Positions 9,055-17,846 of a DNA stretch of 64,000 nt are shown one piece after another. Made by a program: the position numbers and the translations under genes. The stretch comes from Bin5 sp965200685 (lineage in GTDB: Bacteria > Chloroflexota > Anaerolineae > Caldilineales > Caldilineaceae). The stretch lies in assembly GCA_965200685.1 (NCBI GenBank), contig OZ241379.1, positions 2,852,001 through 2,916,000 of the forward strand, read 5' to 3'. The stretch's first letter is position 1, and each line of letters begins with the position of its first letter. Under the pieces are notes generated by a model, which saw nothing but the letters and a program-made list of their open reading frames with translations, searched no databases and was not told the origin of the DNA.

Positions 9055-9522
9055 CTAGCCACCCTCTGCTTTGCGGGGGAAGTGTTCGGGATCGCTCGGA
9101 CGATTCAACACTTCGACAGGGTAACGGTCGGCCAGATATTGGATAATCGCTTGGTGGGTCATATTGCCCAATAGGTTCCCGTCTGTATCGACGATTGGCA
9201 GATTGCGGAATTGATTCTCGTCCATCAGGCGTAAGGCATCCGCTGCGGACGCCTGCGGGCCGGCTGTAATCGGGTGTAGGGTCATCACCTCATCCACCGC
9301 TTTGTCCAGAATCCCCGGGACGTCAATGACTTTACGCATCACATCGCGATCTGTAAAGATACCCACAAGCCCATTGTCGTCCGTCACCAGACAGACGGTC
9401 TTCCCATCAGTTCGCATTTGTGCAAGGGTGTTGCGAATGGAGGTGCCGATGGATACCTTTGAGAAGCCATCAATCGCTAGATGGTCAACCCGTTCTGATT
9501 TTAACTCAGTCTGTAAACTCAT
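9055..9522 (-). CDS. Stand-alone tandem CBS-domain protein
   Basis: 155 residues containing two CBS motifs: the first ends in GIFTDRDVMRKV near residue 57, the second in RNLPIVDTDGNLLG near 115-128. Such Bateman modules bind AMP, ATP or SAM and regulate partner enzymes. AAAGGA precedes the ATG. Its place just before korA, together with the CBS pair fused onto KorB, suggests that this ferredoxin oxidoreductase is under energy-charge control; that is inference. Confidence 0.88.
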   Translation of the reverse strand: MSLQTELKSERVDHLAIDGFSKVSIGTSIRNTLAQMRTDGKTVCLVTDDNGLVGIFTDRDVMRKVIDVPGILDKAVDEVMTLHPITAGPQASAADALRLMDENQFRNLPIVDTDGNLLGNMTHQAIIQYLADRYPVEVLNRPSDPEHFPRKAEGG

Positions 9523-9565
9523 GCTGTACTCAATTCCTTTCTGTTCCCGAAGCAGAAGAACGCTT

Positions 9566-11104
9566 CTAGGCCTGGATATGCGGTGGCCGACGGGCTAAGG
9601 TGATCTGCTCAAACGCATATGCTAGGCGGATAAGCGTCGGCTCGCTCCAGGCGCGGCCCATAAATGTGAGGCCAACTGGCAGGCCAGAGTACCTTTCTGA
9701 AGCCATATCAGATTCCTGTATGAAGCCGGCCGGCACTGTCACCAGTGGATAACCGGCCACGGCCGCTACTTGGGAACTGCCCCCTAGATAGTGTTGCCTT
9801 TCTGTCGGAACGATGGGCTGGGCTGGCGCGCCCGTCGGCGCAATCAGCGCGTCCAAATTGTGGACGTCAAGCACTGCATCCAATCCTTCTGGCCCCGCCA
9901 AGTGACGTCCGTTCGCCAGAGCTTGCAGATACTCCGCCCCGTCCAGAGGGCCTTTCTCTACAGCTTGCTCGAACAACTCCTGGCCGAAATAGGCCATCTC
10001 CTGCTCCGGGTGATCTTCATTGAAACGGATCAAATGGGCGAGAGAGCGAGGCTGGGGCAGGTTCTTGTCCACGACAATTCGGGTTGCCAGATAGGCTGCC
10101 ATATCGTATTGAATCTCTGTCAGCAGGACAATCTGTTCGCTTTCTCGCAATCTCTTGTCTTCAATTGTGGGGATATCCGCTGGGTCGACGACCTCCGCGC
10201 CCGCGTCCCGAATCGTGCGGACCGCCTCCTCAAACAGCCGGTCTGTTGGTTCGTGGTATCCGCACACTTTCTTGCGTGCCACGCCGATCCGGGCTCCTTG
10301 CAAGCCATTGGCATGCAAAAATTGGCGATAGTTGCTGTACGACTGATGAGCACTGTCAGCACTAGTCGCCACATCCTGAGGATCGGTACCGCTGAGCACG
10401 CCTAGCACGGTTGCCGCATCCGTGACCGTGCGCGCCATGGGCCCGACAGTATCCTGCGTGTGGGAGATGGGGATCACTCCGGCCCTGCTGGTAAGACCAA
10501 CCGTCGGTTTGATGCCGACGATGCCGCATGTAGCGGATGGACAGACGATGGATCCGTCTGTCTCCGTGCCTAAGGCGACAGGCACTAGATTGGCACTGAC
10601 CGCCGCGCCGGAACCGGAACTGGATCCGCAAGGAGTGCGCGAGAGATCATAGGGATTACAGCACTGGCCCCCGCGCGCACTCCAGCCGCTCATTGAGTTT
10701 GTCGAGCGGAAGTTGGCCCACTCGCTCAGATTGGCCTTGCCTAGAATCACTGCACCTGCCTGTCGTAGTTTGGCGGCAACAGTGGCATCTCGCGCTGGGC
10801 GGGATCCAAGCAGAGCCAGAGAGCCGGCGGTCGTCTGCATGCGGTCGGCGGTGTCAATGTTGTCTTTCAGCAAAATCGGGATACCGTGCAGGGGCCCCCG
10901 TACTTGGCCTGTTGAGCGTTCGGCGTCCAAGTGCGCGGCGATGTCCAAAGCATCCGGGTTTATCTCAATGACAGAGTGTAACACTTCATCTACAGCAGCG
11001 ATGGCTGCCAGATAGTGTTCTGTGATCCCAGTGGCAGTTCTTGTGCCCGCGGCCATATCATTCTGCAATTGGGAGATCGTCACTTCTGCGAGTTCTGATG
11101 TCAT
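9566..11104 (-). CDS. Amidase (amidase signature family)
   Basis: 512 residues from the ATG at 11104. The Ser-cisSer-Lys triad is visible: K80 in LLKDNID, the Ser cluster 161-163 in CGSSSGSG, and nucleophile S185 in GTETDGSIV. It has no C-terminal features of GatA (tRNA-dependent amidotransferase) and there are no gatB or gatC neighbours, so a free amidase acting on small amides is more likely. A start 16 residues earlier is possible. A second, divergent amidase lies two genes upstream. Confidence 0.9.
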   Translation of the reverse strand: MTSELAEVTISQLQNDMAAGTRTATGITEHYLAAIAAVDEVLHSVIEINPDALDIAAHLDAERSTGQVRGPLHGIPILLKDNIDTADRMQTTAGSLALLGSRPARDATVAAKLRQAGAVILGKANLSEWANFRSTNSMSGWSARGGQCCNPYDLSRTPCGSSSGSGAAVSANLVPVALGTETDGSIVCPSATCGIVGIKPTVGLTSRAGVIPISHTQDTVGPMARTVTDAATVLGVLSGTDPQDVATSADSAHQSYSNYRQFLHANGLQGARIGVARKKVCGYHEPTDRLFEEAVRTIRDAGAEVVDPADIPTIEDKRLRESEQIVLLTEIQYDMAAYLATRIVVDKNLPQPRSLAHLIRFNEDHPEQEMAYFGQELFEQAVEKGPLDGAEYLQALANGRHLAGPEGLDAVLDVHNLDALIAPTGAPAQPIVPTERQHYLGGSSQVAAVAGYPLVTVPAGFIQESDMASERYSGLPVGLTFMGRAWSEPTLIRLAYAFEQITLARRPPHIQA

Positions 11105-11161
11105 TGATCTTTGGCCGATGCCGCCGTGTAGAGATTCTGTGTGTACAGGCATGCCAGCGGT

Positions 11162-11713
11162 TCAGCGGCTCCCATGTACGATCTGATCCAGCGCGTCCCG
11201 CAGCACTGCATCCGTTTGCTGTCCTCTGAACTCCTGCACCACAGTGCCGGTTCCGTCCAACAAAAGCAGATGAGGCTGGTAATAAAAGCCGAATTGCTGT
11301 TTATACTCTGCCACAGCTTCGTCGTCAATATCCAGATAGATGAACTCCACCTGTCCCCAGTAGTCGATTTCTAGCCTGTGAACCACAGGCGCAAAGCGTT
11401 GGCAGACCGGTCACCAGAAGGCAAAGAATTCGATGACTTGCGGCCGGCCCTGGCCGATTGCCACCGTCTGCGGGTCTGTGGCCCGTAGCTGGTCGCTGAA
11501 CGCAGGCGGCGGGCCGATGGCAGCCTCTTCCTGGGCCGGTTCCTCGGTCGGGCCAGGATCATCTATCAGCGCAGGTGTCGGTTCAGCCGTCGGTGTGATG
11601 GTCGCTTCGGCCTCCAGGGCCGTCTGCCCGATCTCAGGGCTGACAGGGTCATCTGGGCTGCGGCTACTCCCACAAGCGGCCAGCAGTAGGGTCAAGATAA
11701 TGAGGGTTCGCAT
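11162..11713 (-). CDS. Thioredoxin-like lipoprotein with in-frame TGA in place of the first active-site Cys (candidate selenoprotein)
   Basis: One continuous frame of 183 residues if the TGA at 11411-11413 is read through. The N-terminus is a lipoprotein signal (hydrophobic LIILTLLLAAC with the lipobox Cys at about residue 15), then a Pro/Glu/Thr-rich linker. The thioredoxin fold follows: strand VIEFFAFW, the TGA, then PVCQRFAPVV, and downstream YLDIDD and the cis-Pro region YQPHLLLLD. The site is therefore W-[TGA]-P-V-C, aligning with the WCxxC of TlpA/thioredoxin proteins. A hairpin fitting the bacterial SECIS rules follows. TGA is an ordinary stop elsewhere in the window. The alternatives are a point mutation or sequencing error from TGC or TGT, leaving a pseudogene. 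It sits between two amidase genes. Confidence 0.75.
11374..11390 (-). promoter_or_regulatory. Candidate bacterial SECIS hairpin
   Basis: On the minus strand GCCTGTG, loop GTT, CACAGGC: seven Watson-Crick pairs with a three-base loop whose first base is G. The loop begins 27 bases after the TGA at 11411-11413. Published bacterial SECIS models require a small apical loop with a G in the first two positions, 16-37 bases after the UGA, so this fits on every point I can check by eye. Confidence 0.6.
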
Positions 11714-11868
11714 AATGATAATGGGAAGTGACAAGAGTATCAGGAATCAAAGCAGAATTCTGCTTCAGACAAGGTTTGAATACAGGCTGACCGGTTTCAT
11801 GCTACACTACATAACGACCATTCGGCAAAGAAACAGGGCGCGCTTCCGCTGTACCCGGTGTTTTCTTC

Positions 11869-13293
11869 TTACACCACTGGTGGTCTGTGTGTCCCGACAT
11901 GTGTGGCTTGCTCGAACGCGTACGCCAACTGTAGCACACCGAAATCATCCTGATGACGGCCAACGATCTGTATGCCGACGGGCAGCCCTTCTGGTGTGAA
12001 GCCGCAGGGCACGGAGATGGCCGGATGGCCGCTAACAGTAATATAGTAGCAGGATTTCATCCAGTCGATGTATGTCTCCATCTCGACTCGCCCATGCGCG
12101 CTGTTGATAGCTGTTACATATGGTTCGTTGACAGAGAAGGGTGGCACTTGATTGACCGGCAGCAGCAGAAATTCATACTTCTCCATAAAACGGCGCATCC
12201 GATGAAACAGTTCCGTGCGTTTCAGCTCCGCGCGGCCTATGTCCGCGCCACTGAGAGTTGCCCCCTGTTCGATGTTCCAGATGACAGAATCTTTCATCTG
12301 CTGCCGGTGCTCTGCCAGTAGCGGGCCGTAGGACAGATGGAAACTCCAGGCTCTCCAGATTTTGAATATCTCATCCGCGTCTTGGAAGTCCGGTGCGGCC
12401 TCTACCACTGTGCAGCCGAGCTGTTGGAAGACCGGTAGTTGCGTTTCGATGGCTGCGGTCACCCGAGGATCCACGGGAAGCTCGCCCAAATCGGGGCTGT
12501 AGGCGATCTGTAGGCCGCGAAAGTCGCGTTCTAATGGGCGAGTGAAGAGCTTGCCCGGCTCAGGCAGGGAGATGGGCGAGCGGGAATCCGGGCCGGCTAT
12601 CTCCGACAGGAGCAGAGCCACATCCGTGACAGTACGAGCCATGGGCCCCTGTACGGAGATGGGAAACCAGCCGAGTGGGCTGGGCCAGAGCGGCACCCGT
12701 CCTGGGGAGGGCCGAAAGCCGACCACATTGCAGAAATTGGCCGGGTTGCGTAGGGAGCCGCCCATATCGCTGCCATCGGCCAGAGGGGTCATACCGCAGG
12801 CGAGAGCCACAGCCTGGCCGCCGCTGGAACCGCCGCAGGTCTTGGTTGTGTCGTAGGGATTGTATGTCGCACCGAAGACTGTATTGAATGATTGGGAGCC
12901 TGCCCCAAACTCCGGCACATTCGTCTTGCCCATGGGGATTGCCCCGGCTTGATGTAGCCGTTGCACAAGCAGATGGCTCTGAAGCGGTACATGTTGCCGG
13001 TAGATAGGCGAGCCGTAGGTGGTACGGATGCCGGCCGTGTCAATGGTGTCCTTGTGCAGCATAGGTAGGCCGTGCAGGGGGCCGACCGCTTTGCCATTTG
13101 CTAGGGCTTTGTCCGCGGCTTTGGCCTGTTCTACTGCCTGTTCCGGCAAGAAGGTTACTACTGCATTCACGGCTGGGTTCACCCGCTCGATCTGGGCGAT
13201 GTGGGCCTCGGTCACTTCCACACTGGAATATTCCCGCTGGCGGATGCCTGCGGCCAGTTCGGTCGCATTGAGGAAACAGAGATCAGTCGTCAT
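11869..13293 (-). CDS. Second amidase (amidase signature family)
   Basis: 474 residues from the ATG at 13293, which overlaps the end of the upstream dioxygenase gene by 11 bases. Triad residues: K81 in LHKDTID, GGSSGG at 154-159, and S180 in GSDMGGS. The sequence is clearly different from the amidase at 9.6-11.1 kb (different loops and shorter C-terminus), so the two are not recent duplicates. The frame extends 52 residues further upstream but into the dioxygenase gene. Hydrolysis of a small amide is expected; the substrate is unknown. Confidence 0.9.
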   Translation of the reverse strand: MTTDLCFLNATELAAGIRQREYSSVEVTEAHIAQIERVNPAVNAVVTFLPEQAVEQAKAADKALANGKAVGPLHGLPMLHKDTIDTAGIRTTYGSPIYRQHVPLQSHLLVQRLHQAGAIPMGKTNVPEFGAGSQSFNTVFGATYNPYDTTKTCGGSSGGQAVALACGMTPLADGSDMGGSLRNPANFCNVVGFRPSPGRVPLWPSPLGWFPISVQGPMARTVTDVALLLSEIAGPDSRSPISLPEPGKLFTRPLERDFRGLQIAYSPDLGELPVDPRVTAAIETQLPVFQQLGCTVVEAAPDFQDADEIFKIWRAWSFHLSYGPLLAEHRQQMKDSVIWNIEQGATLSGADIGRAELKRTELFHRMRRFMEKYEFLLLPVNQVPPFSVNEPYVTAINSAHGRVEMETYIDWMKSCYYITVSGHPAISVPCGFTPEGLPVGIQIVGRHQDDFGVLQLAYAFEQATHVGTHRPPVV

Positions 13294-14263
13294 CTTCAGG
13301 GGCATCTCCGGGCTGGAAGCCATCTTTGAAGAAGGATAGTTTTTCTCGCTTCGGGCCTCGCCGCCAGTTCTCGCAGCCGCCCTCACCGCTGGGCCGTACC
13401 ATAGGGGCTGCCAAATCTTCTTGATGCTTCCAAGGGTAGGGGTCCTCACCAGCGATCATCACCACATCCCGATAATCGGCGGTGGCCATGTGCTGCCCCT
13501 CCTTCGGCCCTCGCCAGGGCAGGAAGGACTCAGCACTCATGTAGTGGTTGACCAACACCCGCCTGTAGCCGCTCTGTGCTTGATTCGGGAAGGAACGATG
13601 CAGTAGATAACCGTTGAAGAAAACCAGGGCCCCGGCCCGTACTTCCACAGGGATCGAATCTTCATCTGTGTAGGGAAACCCATAGGCCTCGCCCGCGCAG
13701 TCGAAGCGGGAATCCTCATGGTCATGCTGGGGCCAGAGGATACCGCGTTTGTGGGAGCCGGGGATGATCCACAGACAGCCGTTTTCAATGGTGGCATGGT
13801 CTAGGGCGATCCAAGCACCGGTGAGGGTGCGATCCCGGGTCGGGATGAAGTACTCGTCTTGGTGCCAGGCCTGACCTGGCTTGCCCGTGGCCTTAATGAA
13901 GAGCATCGACTGCATACATTTGACATTCGCTCCGATGATCTGTGTGAGCACATCGGCGATGTGCGGGTGGCTGAGATATCCGAACATCACGTCAGATATC
14001 TTATGGGGAAAGTGGATGCACAGGTAGCGGCGCAGGATGTCCTCTTCGCTCTCACCAAGGACAGTGGGTTCAAAGCCCCGTACATCGCCCCGCTCCCCTC
14101 GGCAGATGGCACTGGTTTCGGTTTGTAGCTCTTCTACCTCCGCTGGGGTCAACGCATCTGGCAGAACGAAGTAACCGTTTTCCTCATAGAACTCAGCGAT
14201 ACTGCCGCTAGCGGACACAGTCGGCCCCTTGATGAAATTGGGCGCGGTCAAAACAGGCTGCAT
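13283..14263 (-). CDS. Phytanoyl-CoA dioxygenase (PhyH) family protein
   Basis: 326 residues. The Fe(II) triad is H134 and D136 in AWHQDEYF plus the distal H222 in LLHRSFPN, with an Arg nearby to bind 2-oxoglutarate. Family members hydroxylate diverse small molecules. The start at MQPVL is preferred because TAAGGAG lies about ten bases upstream. It is the first gene of the long minus-strand run and overlaps the following amidase start, so the two are co-translated. Confidence 0.9.
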   Translation of the reverse strand: MQPVLTAPNFIKGPTVSASGSIAEFYEENGYFVLPDALTPAEVEELQTETSAICRGERGDVRGFEPTVLGESEEDILRRYLCIHFPHKISDVMFGYLSHPHIADVLTQIIGANVKCMQSMLFIKATGKPGQAWHQDEYFIPTRDRTLTGAWIALDHATIENGCLWIIPGSHKRGILWPQHDHEDSRFDCAGEAYGFPYTDEDSIPVEVRAGALVFFNGYLLHRSFPNQAQSGYRRVLVNHYMSAESFLPWRGPKEGQHMATADYRDVVMIAGEDPYPWKHQEDLAAPMVRPSGEGGCENWRRGPKREKLSFFKDGFQPGDAPEDDD

Positions 14264-14457
14264 AGGGAGACTCCTTATTGAGTACATCAATCTTACGAAT
14301 CGGTCCGATTGAATCCTTGAATTCAGAGAATCTTATTGGATACTACCCATAAGTATAATGGAGGTCAGCGATAAAGGCAACGATACTCGCTGGGGAAAGC
14401 GATCATCGGGGTCGTAGCCGGCTGTTTTCCTGTGAATCCGCTAACTTCTGATCAAAC

Positions 14458-14486
14458 TTGACAATCGCAACGGATCTTGCTACAAT
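14458..14486 (+). promoter_or_regulatory. Strong sigma70-type promoter of the Fur-family/metal importer operon
   Basis: TTGACA at 14458-14463, exactly 17 bases, TACAAT at 14481-14486. The start codon of the regulator lies 40 bases downstream. Confidence 0.75.
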
Positions 14487-14494
14487 TTATAGCA

Positions 14495-14512
14495 ATTGCA
14501 ATGATTCGCAAT
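14495..14512 (+). promoter_or_regulatory. Candidate Fur/Zur operator
   Basis: Perfect inverted repeat ATTGC, eight bases, GCAAT, lying over the expected transcription start just after the TACAAT box, inside an AT-rich 30-base segment that also contains the palindrome GCAATTGC. Position and symmetry suit autorepression by the encoded Fur-family protein. Confidence 0.5.
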
Positions 14513-14526
14513 AAGAAGAGGCTGCT

Positions 14527-14964
14527 ATGAGCCATAACATGGCTGTGATCAGCCAACAGTTACGTAAGGCCGGCTACCGGGTGACGCCCCAGCGTCAGTT
14601 CATTCTTGATGCAGTCTGTGAATTGGACGAGCACGTTACCCCAGAAGCAGTGTACGAGTACGTACACACTATCGCTCCTTCCCTGAACCGGGCTACTGTC
14701 TACCGTGCGCTGCACTTCCTCACCGAACAGCATATTCTAACGGTGACGCAACTGCCCGATGGGCGTTTTGGCTACGAACTGGCCGGCCCTGAACCCCATC
14801 ATCACCTTGTCTGCCGTACCTGTGGCAATTCAAGGGAACTGCCTCATGCCGCGCTTCATGGTTTCTACAAAGCCATGGAAGCGCAGTATGATTTTATCAT
14901 TGACATGGATCATGTTTCCTTTTTTGGACAGTGTACCTATTGCCGCAATGCGCCAACTACCTAA
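14527..14964 (+). CDS. Fur-family transcriptional regulator, probably zinc-responsive
   Basis: 145 residues. The winged-helix domain ends near residue 80 (NRATVYRAL is the recognition-helix region at 54-62). HHH at 91-93 begins the metal-sensing domain, and two CxxC pairs (C96/C99 and C136/C139) form the structural zinc site. A Zur role rather than Fur is inferred from the adjacent three-gene importer whose binding protein carries a zinc-type third histidine. Confidence 0.88.
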   Translation: MSHNMAVISQQLRKAGYRVTPQRQFILDAVCELDEHVTPEAVYEYVHTIAPSLNRATVYRALHFLTEQHILTVTQLPDGRFGYELAGPEPHHHLVCRTCGNSRELPHAALHGFYKAMEAQYDFIIDMDHVSFFGQCTYCRNAPTT

Positions 14965-14966
14965 CA

Positions 14967-15000
14967 CCAGTGGTGAGTGTCTCGTGGAACGACACCACCA
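14967..15000. repeat. Heptamer repeat element between regulator and binding-protein gene
   Basis: CCAGTGG, TGAGTGT, CTCGTGG and further degenerate 7-base steps directly after the regulator stop. Confidence 0.45.
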
Positions 15001-15031
15001 ACGATCCTCTACAAATCCCTGGTTTCTGCTC

Positions 15032-16015
15032 ATGCACATCGCGTTCCGCTATTTTCCGCTGTTCCTAGTGCTCTCCCTGTCTGCCTGTAACGCGTCTTCA
15101 GATCGTGTTTCGCAACGCCAAGGAGGACGCCTGCAGGTCGTCTCTACTGTTTCACCCATCACCAACATCATCTACAATATTGCCGGCGACCGCATAGCCC
15201 TCAGCGGCATTGTGCCTGAAGGGGTCAACTCACATACCTTTGAACCGCTGCCATCGGATGCGGTGAAACTGTCGAACGCAGACCTCATCTTTATGAACGG
15301 ACTACACTTGGAACAGCCTACATTGAGGCTGGCTGCGGCCAATGTGAAGGAAGGGGCAGAGATTATCCTGTTGGCTGAGCAAACGATTGCCCCGCATGAG
15401 TATATCTACGATTTCTCCTTCCCCAAAGAGGCGGGCAACCCCAACCCACATTTATGGACAAATCCCATCTATGCTCTCAAGTATGCTGAAATCATACGGG
15501 ATACACTGGTAGTTCATGACTTGGACAATGCCGACTACTACCGGGCTAACTATGAAGAATTTGCCGGGCGCATTCAGGCCCTGGATGAAGCGATTCAGCT
15601 CACCACGGCCAGCATTCCCGCAGAAAACCGCAAGCTGCTTACCTATCATGATTCGTTCGCCTACTTCGCGCCCCGCTATGGCTACAGTGTGCTCGGAGCC
15701 ATTCAGCCCGCGGATTTTTCCGAGCCATCCGCTCAGGAAGTCGCGGCTCTCATTGAACAGTTGCGAGCAGAACGAGTGCTCGCCATCTTTGGCTCGGAGG
15801 TCTTCCCCTCGCCAGTTCTGGATCAGATCGGGCGCGAAGCGGGCGTTTCCTTCGTAGATACTTTGCGCGACGACGATTTGCCCGGTGTACCAGGTGATCC
15901 TGAGCACTCCTACATTGGTCTGATGGTGGAAGATCTGAAAGTGATGGCCCGTGCCCTCGGTGGGGATCCCAGGTTGATGGAGGATGTGGAGGTCGGCAAT
16001 GTGCCAGATACGTAA
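15032..16015 (+). CDS. Metal ABC transporter substrate-binding lipoprotein (cluster A-I, ZnuA-like)
   Basis: 327 residues from the ATG at 15032. A signal peptide with lipobox LSAC puts the lipidated Cys at residue 19. Expected metal ligands are H68 (SHTFEP), H140 (NPHLW), H206 (TYHDSFAYF) and an Asp at about 280-281. The spacing matches PsaA (H67, H139, E205, D280), but the third ligand is His, the zinc-type choice. There is no long His-rich loop. It delivers metal to the downstream permease. The frame continues upstream but overlaps the regulator gene. Confidence 0.92.
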   Translation: MHIAFRYFPLFLVLSLSACNASSDRVSQRQGGRLQVVSTVSPITNIIYNIAGDRIALSGIVPEGVNSHTFEPLPSDAVKLSNADLIFMNGLHLEQPTLRLAAANVKEGAEIILLAEQTIAPHEYIYDFSFPKEAGNPNPHLWTNPIYALKYAEIIRDTLVVHDLDNADYYRANYEEFAGRIQALDEAIQLTTASIPAENRKLLTYHDSFAYFAPRYGYSVLGAIQPADFSEPSAQEVAALIEQLRAERVLAIFGSEVFPSPVLDQIGREAGVSFVDTLRDDDLPGVPGDPEHSYIGLMVEDLKVMARALGGDPRLMEDVEVGNVPDT

Positions 16016-16090
16016 TTGCGCTGTCCACTGCATTGTGCCATGGGGCAGACCGCTGCAATTGCGAACATAGCTGTAAAGCAGGCATAGCAG

Positions 16091-16984
16091 ATGGACCCAC
16101 TTATTGAACTGTCCGGTGTGGCCTTTGGTTACGGCGCACGTATGACGATAGAAAATATCGACCTGCACCTGCATCCGGGCCAGTTTGCCGCCTTAGTTGG
16201 CCCCAGTGGTGCGGGTAAAACGACCCTGCTGAAGCTGGTGCTCCGCTTGCTGGCTCCGCTAGATGGGCGTGTCTACCAACGTGTTCAGCCATCCTTGCGC
16301 CTAGCCTATGTGCCTCAACTCGAAACAGTGGATTGGAACTTTCCTGTTACGGCCGAGGAGGTGGTGCTTATGGGCCTCAACCAGCGGCCTGCCGTATGGC
16401 AGAATCAATGGGCGGCGCAATTGCGAAACATGTGGCCTTGGCCTCGTACCAGTGAGCGCCGCCGTGCCCGTGCCATTTTGGAGAAGTTAGAAATTGGCAA
16501 TCTGGCCCAGCGACACATTCGAGACCTTTCCGGCGGGCAACAGCAGCGGGTCTTTTTGGCCCGGGCCCTGATTGCCGAGCCGGAACTTCTGGTGTTAGAT
16601 GAACCGACTACGGGCGTGGACATGCGTAGTGCCGAAAACATCTTCCACTGGCTGACGGACCTCAACCAACAAGGTATGACGGTCCTGTTGACCACTCATG
16701 ACCTGAATATGGCTGCTGCCCATGTGCCCTGGGTGGTTTGCCTGAATCAGCGCATTGTCGCGCAGGGGGCACCGGAACAGGTCTTCACCGAATCGATCCT
16801 GAGCGAGACCTACCGGGGCGATATCATTGTCATCCGTCAAGACAACATGATCTTTGTGCAACAGCGACCTCACACCCATGGCTATCGGGATGTGCTGCCG
16901 GAGCCGGTGGAGGGGGGGCTACCCGATCACGAGAGCCTAGAGGAGCACAGGGATGGACCTACTATTAGCCCCGTTTCAGTTTGA
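16091..16984 (+). CDS. Metal ABC transporter ATP-binding protein (ZnuC-like)
   Basis: 297 residues. Walker A GPSGAGKTT (37-45), signature LSGGQQQR (about 146-153) and Walker B LLVLDEP (166-172) are intact. A longer than usual segment between Walker A and the signature (WQNQWAAQLRNMWPW region, about 103-118) resembles the MntB/ZnuC subfamily. The C-terminal 40 residues are an extra acidic tail. It overlaps the permease gene by 32 bases. Confidence 0.93.
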   Translation: MDPLIELSGVAFGYGARMTIENIDLHLHPGQFAALVGPSGAGKTTLLKLVLRLLAPLDGRVYQRVQPSLRLAYVPQLETVDWNFPVTAEEVVLMGLNQRPAVWQNQWAAQLRNMWPWPRTSERRRARAILEKLEIGNLAQRHIRDLSGGQQQRVFLARALIAEPELLVLDEPTTGVDMRSAENIFHWLTDLNQQGMTVLLTTHDLNMAAAHVPWVVCLNQRIVAQGAPEQVFTESILSETYRGDIIVIRQDNMIFVQQRPHTHGYRDVLPEPVEGGLPDHESLEEHRDGPTISPVSV

Positions 16985-17795
16985 GTTCTTTCGCAACGGC
17001 ACCATCACAGCCGTTTTAGTCGGGGGCCTATGTGGTCTGGTCGGTGTTTACATTGTCCTACGCGGCATGAGTTACATCGGTCATGGTCTATCCCATGCCA
17101 TCTTTGGTGGGGCGGTGCTGGCTTTTGTGCTTCAGTTTAACTTCTACGTGGGGGCTGGGCTGTGGGGTTTTATCGCGGCTCTGCTCATCAATCAGACTGT
17201 ACGGCGTACACCCATTAACGCCGATGCAGCCATCGGCGTGGTCACTACGGCCAGTTTCGCCGTGGGGGTGGCCTTGATCTCCCGCTACCGTCGGTTCACC
17301 CAGTCGTTTGATGCCGCCCTTTTTGGCAATATCCTCGGTGTCACCGCCACGGATGTCGCTGTGATTGCCAGCGTAACCGTATTGGTGGTGTTGTTGATCT
17401 TCTTTCTTTACAAGCAGCTCCTCTTCACCACCTTTGACACAGAGGTCGCCCAAGTCTACGGCATTTCTACCGCTTGGGTAGAGACTTGGTTTGCCTTGGC
17501 CCTGGCTGCGGTCATCATCGCCTCGATCCAAATATTAGGTGTGACTATGATCGCCGCCGCGCTGGTCGTCCCTGCCATTACCGTCCGTCTGCTGACAGAT
17601 AGTTTTCACCGTATGGTGCTTCTCTCCACGGGGTTAGGCGCATGCAGCGGTTTACTCGGCATGTACTTCAGTTTTTACATTGATGTCTCCAGCGGTGCTA
17701 CCATCGTATTGCTACAGGCCCTGATCTTCTGCATCACCCTGGTTTTTGTGTCTCGGCGTCGGGGCGGGCGTCGGCTGATCCACACCCATGTATAG
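16953..17795 (+). CDS. Metal ABC transporter permease (ZnuB-like)
   Basis: 280 residues with about eight hydrophobic segments, of the ABC-3 family. GHGLSHAIFGG near residue 43 is a typical cytoplasmic coupling/conserved motif, and GVTMIAAALVVPAI near residue 198 is characteristic. Forms the membrane channel for the preceding ATPase and lipoprotein. The final residues RRGGRRLIHTHV include His residues. Confidence 0.93.
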   Translation: MDLLLAPFQFEFFRNGTITAVLVGGLCGLVGVYIVLRGMSYIGHGLSHAIFGGAVLAFVLQFNFYVGAGLWGFIAALLINQTVRRTPINADAAIGVVTTASFAVGVALISRYRRFTQSFDAALFGNILGVTATDVAVIASVTVLVVLLIFFLYKQLLFTTFDTEVAQVYGISTAWVETWFALALAAVIIASIQILGVTMIAAALVVPAITVRLLTDSFHRMVLLSTGLGACSGLLGMYFSFYIDVSSGATIVLLQALIFCITLVFVSRRRGGRRLIHTHV

Positions 17796-17846
17796 CAACA
17801 GAGAGGGGCAAATGTCCTCCTAGTGTTGCTGACCACAATCATCTTT

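Noticed and set aside
9566..13293. Either amidase being GatA of the Asp/Glu-tRNA amidotransferase
   Set aside because: No gatB or gatC nearby, and neither protein shows features beyond the general amidase signature that would single out GatA.
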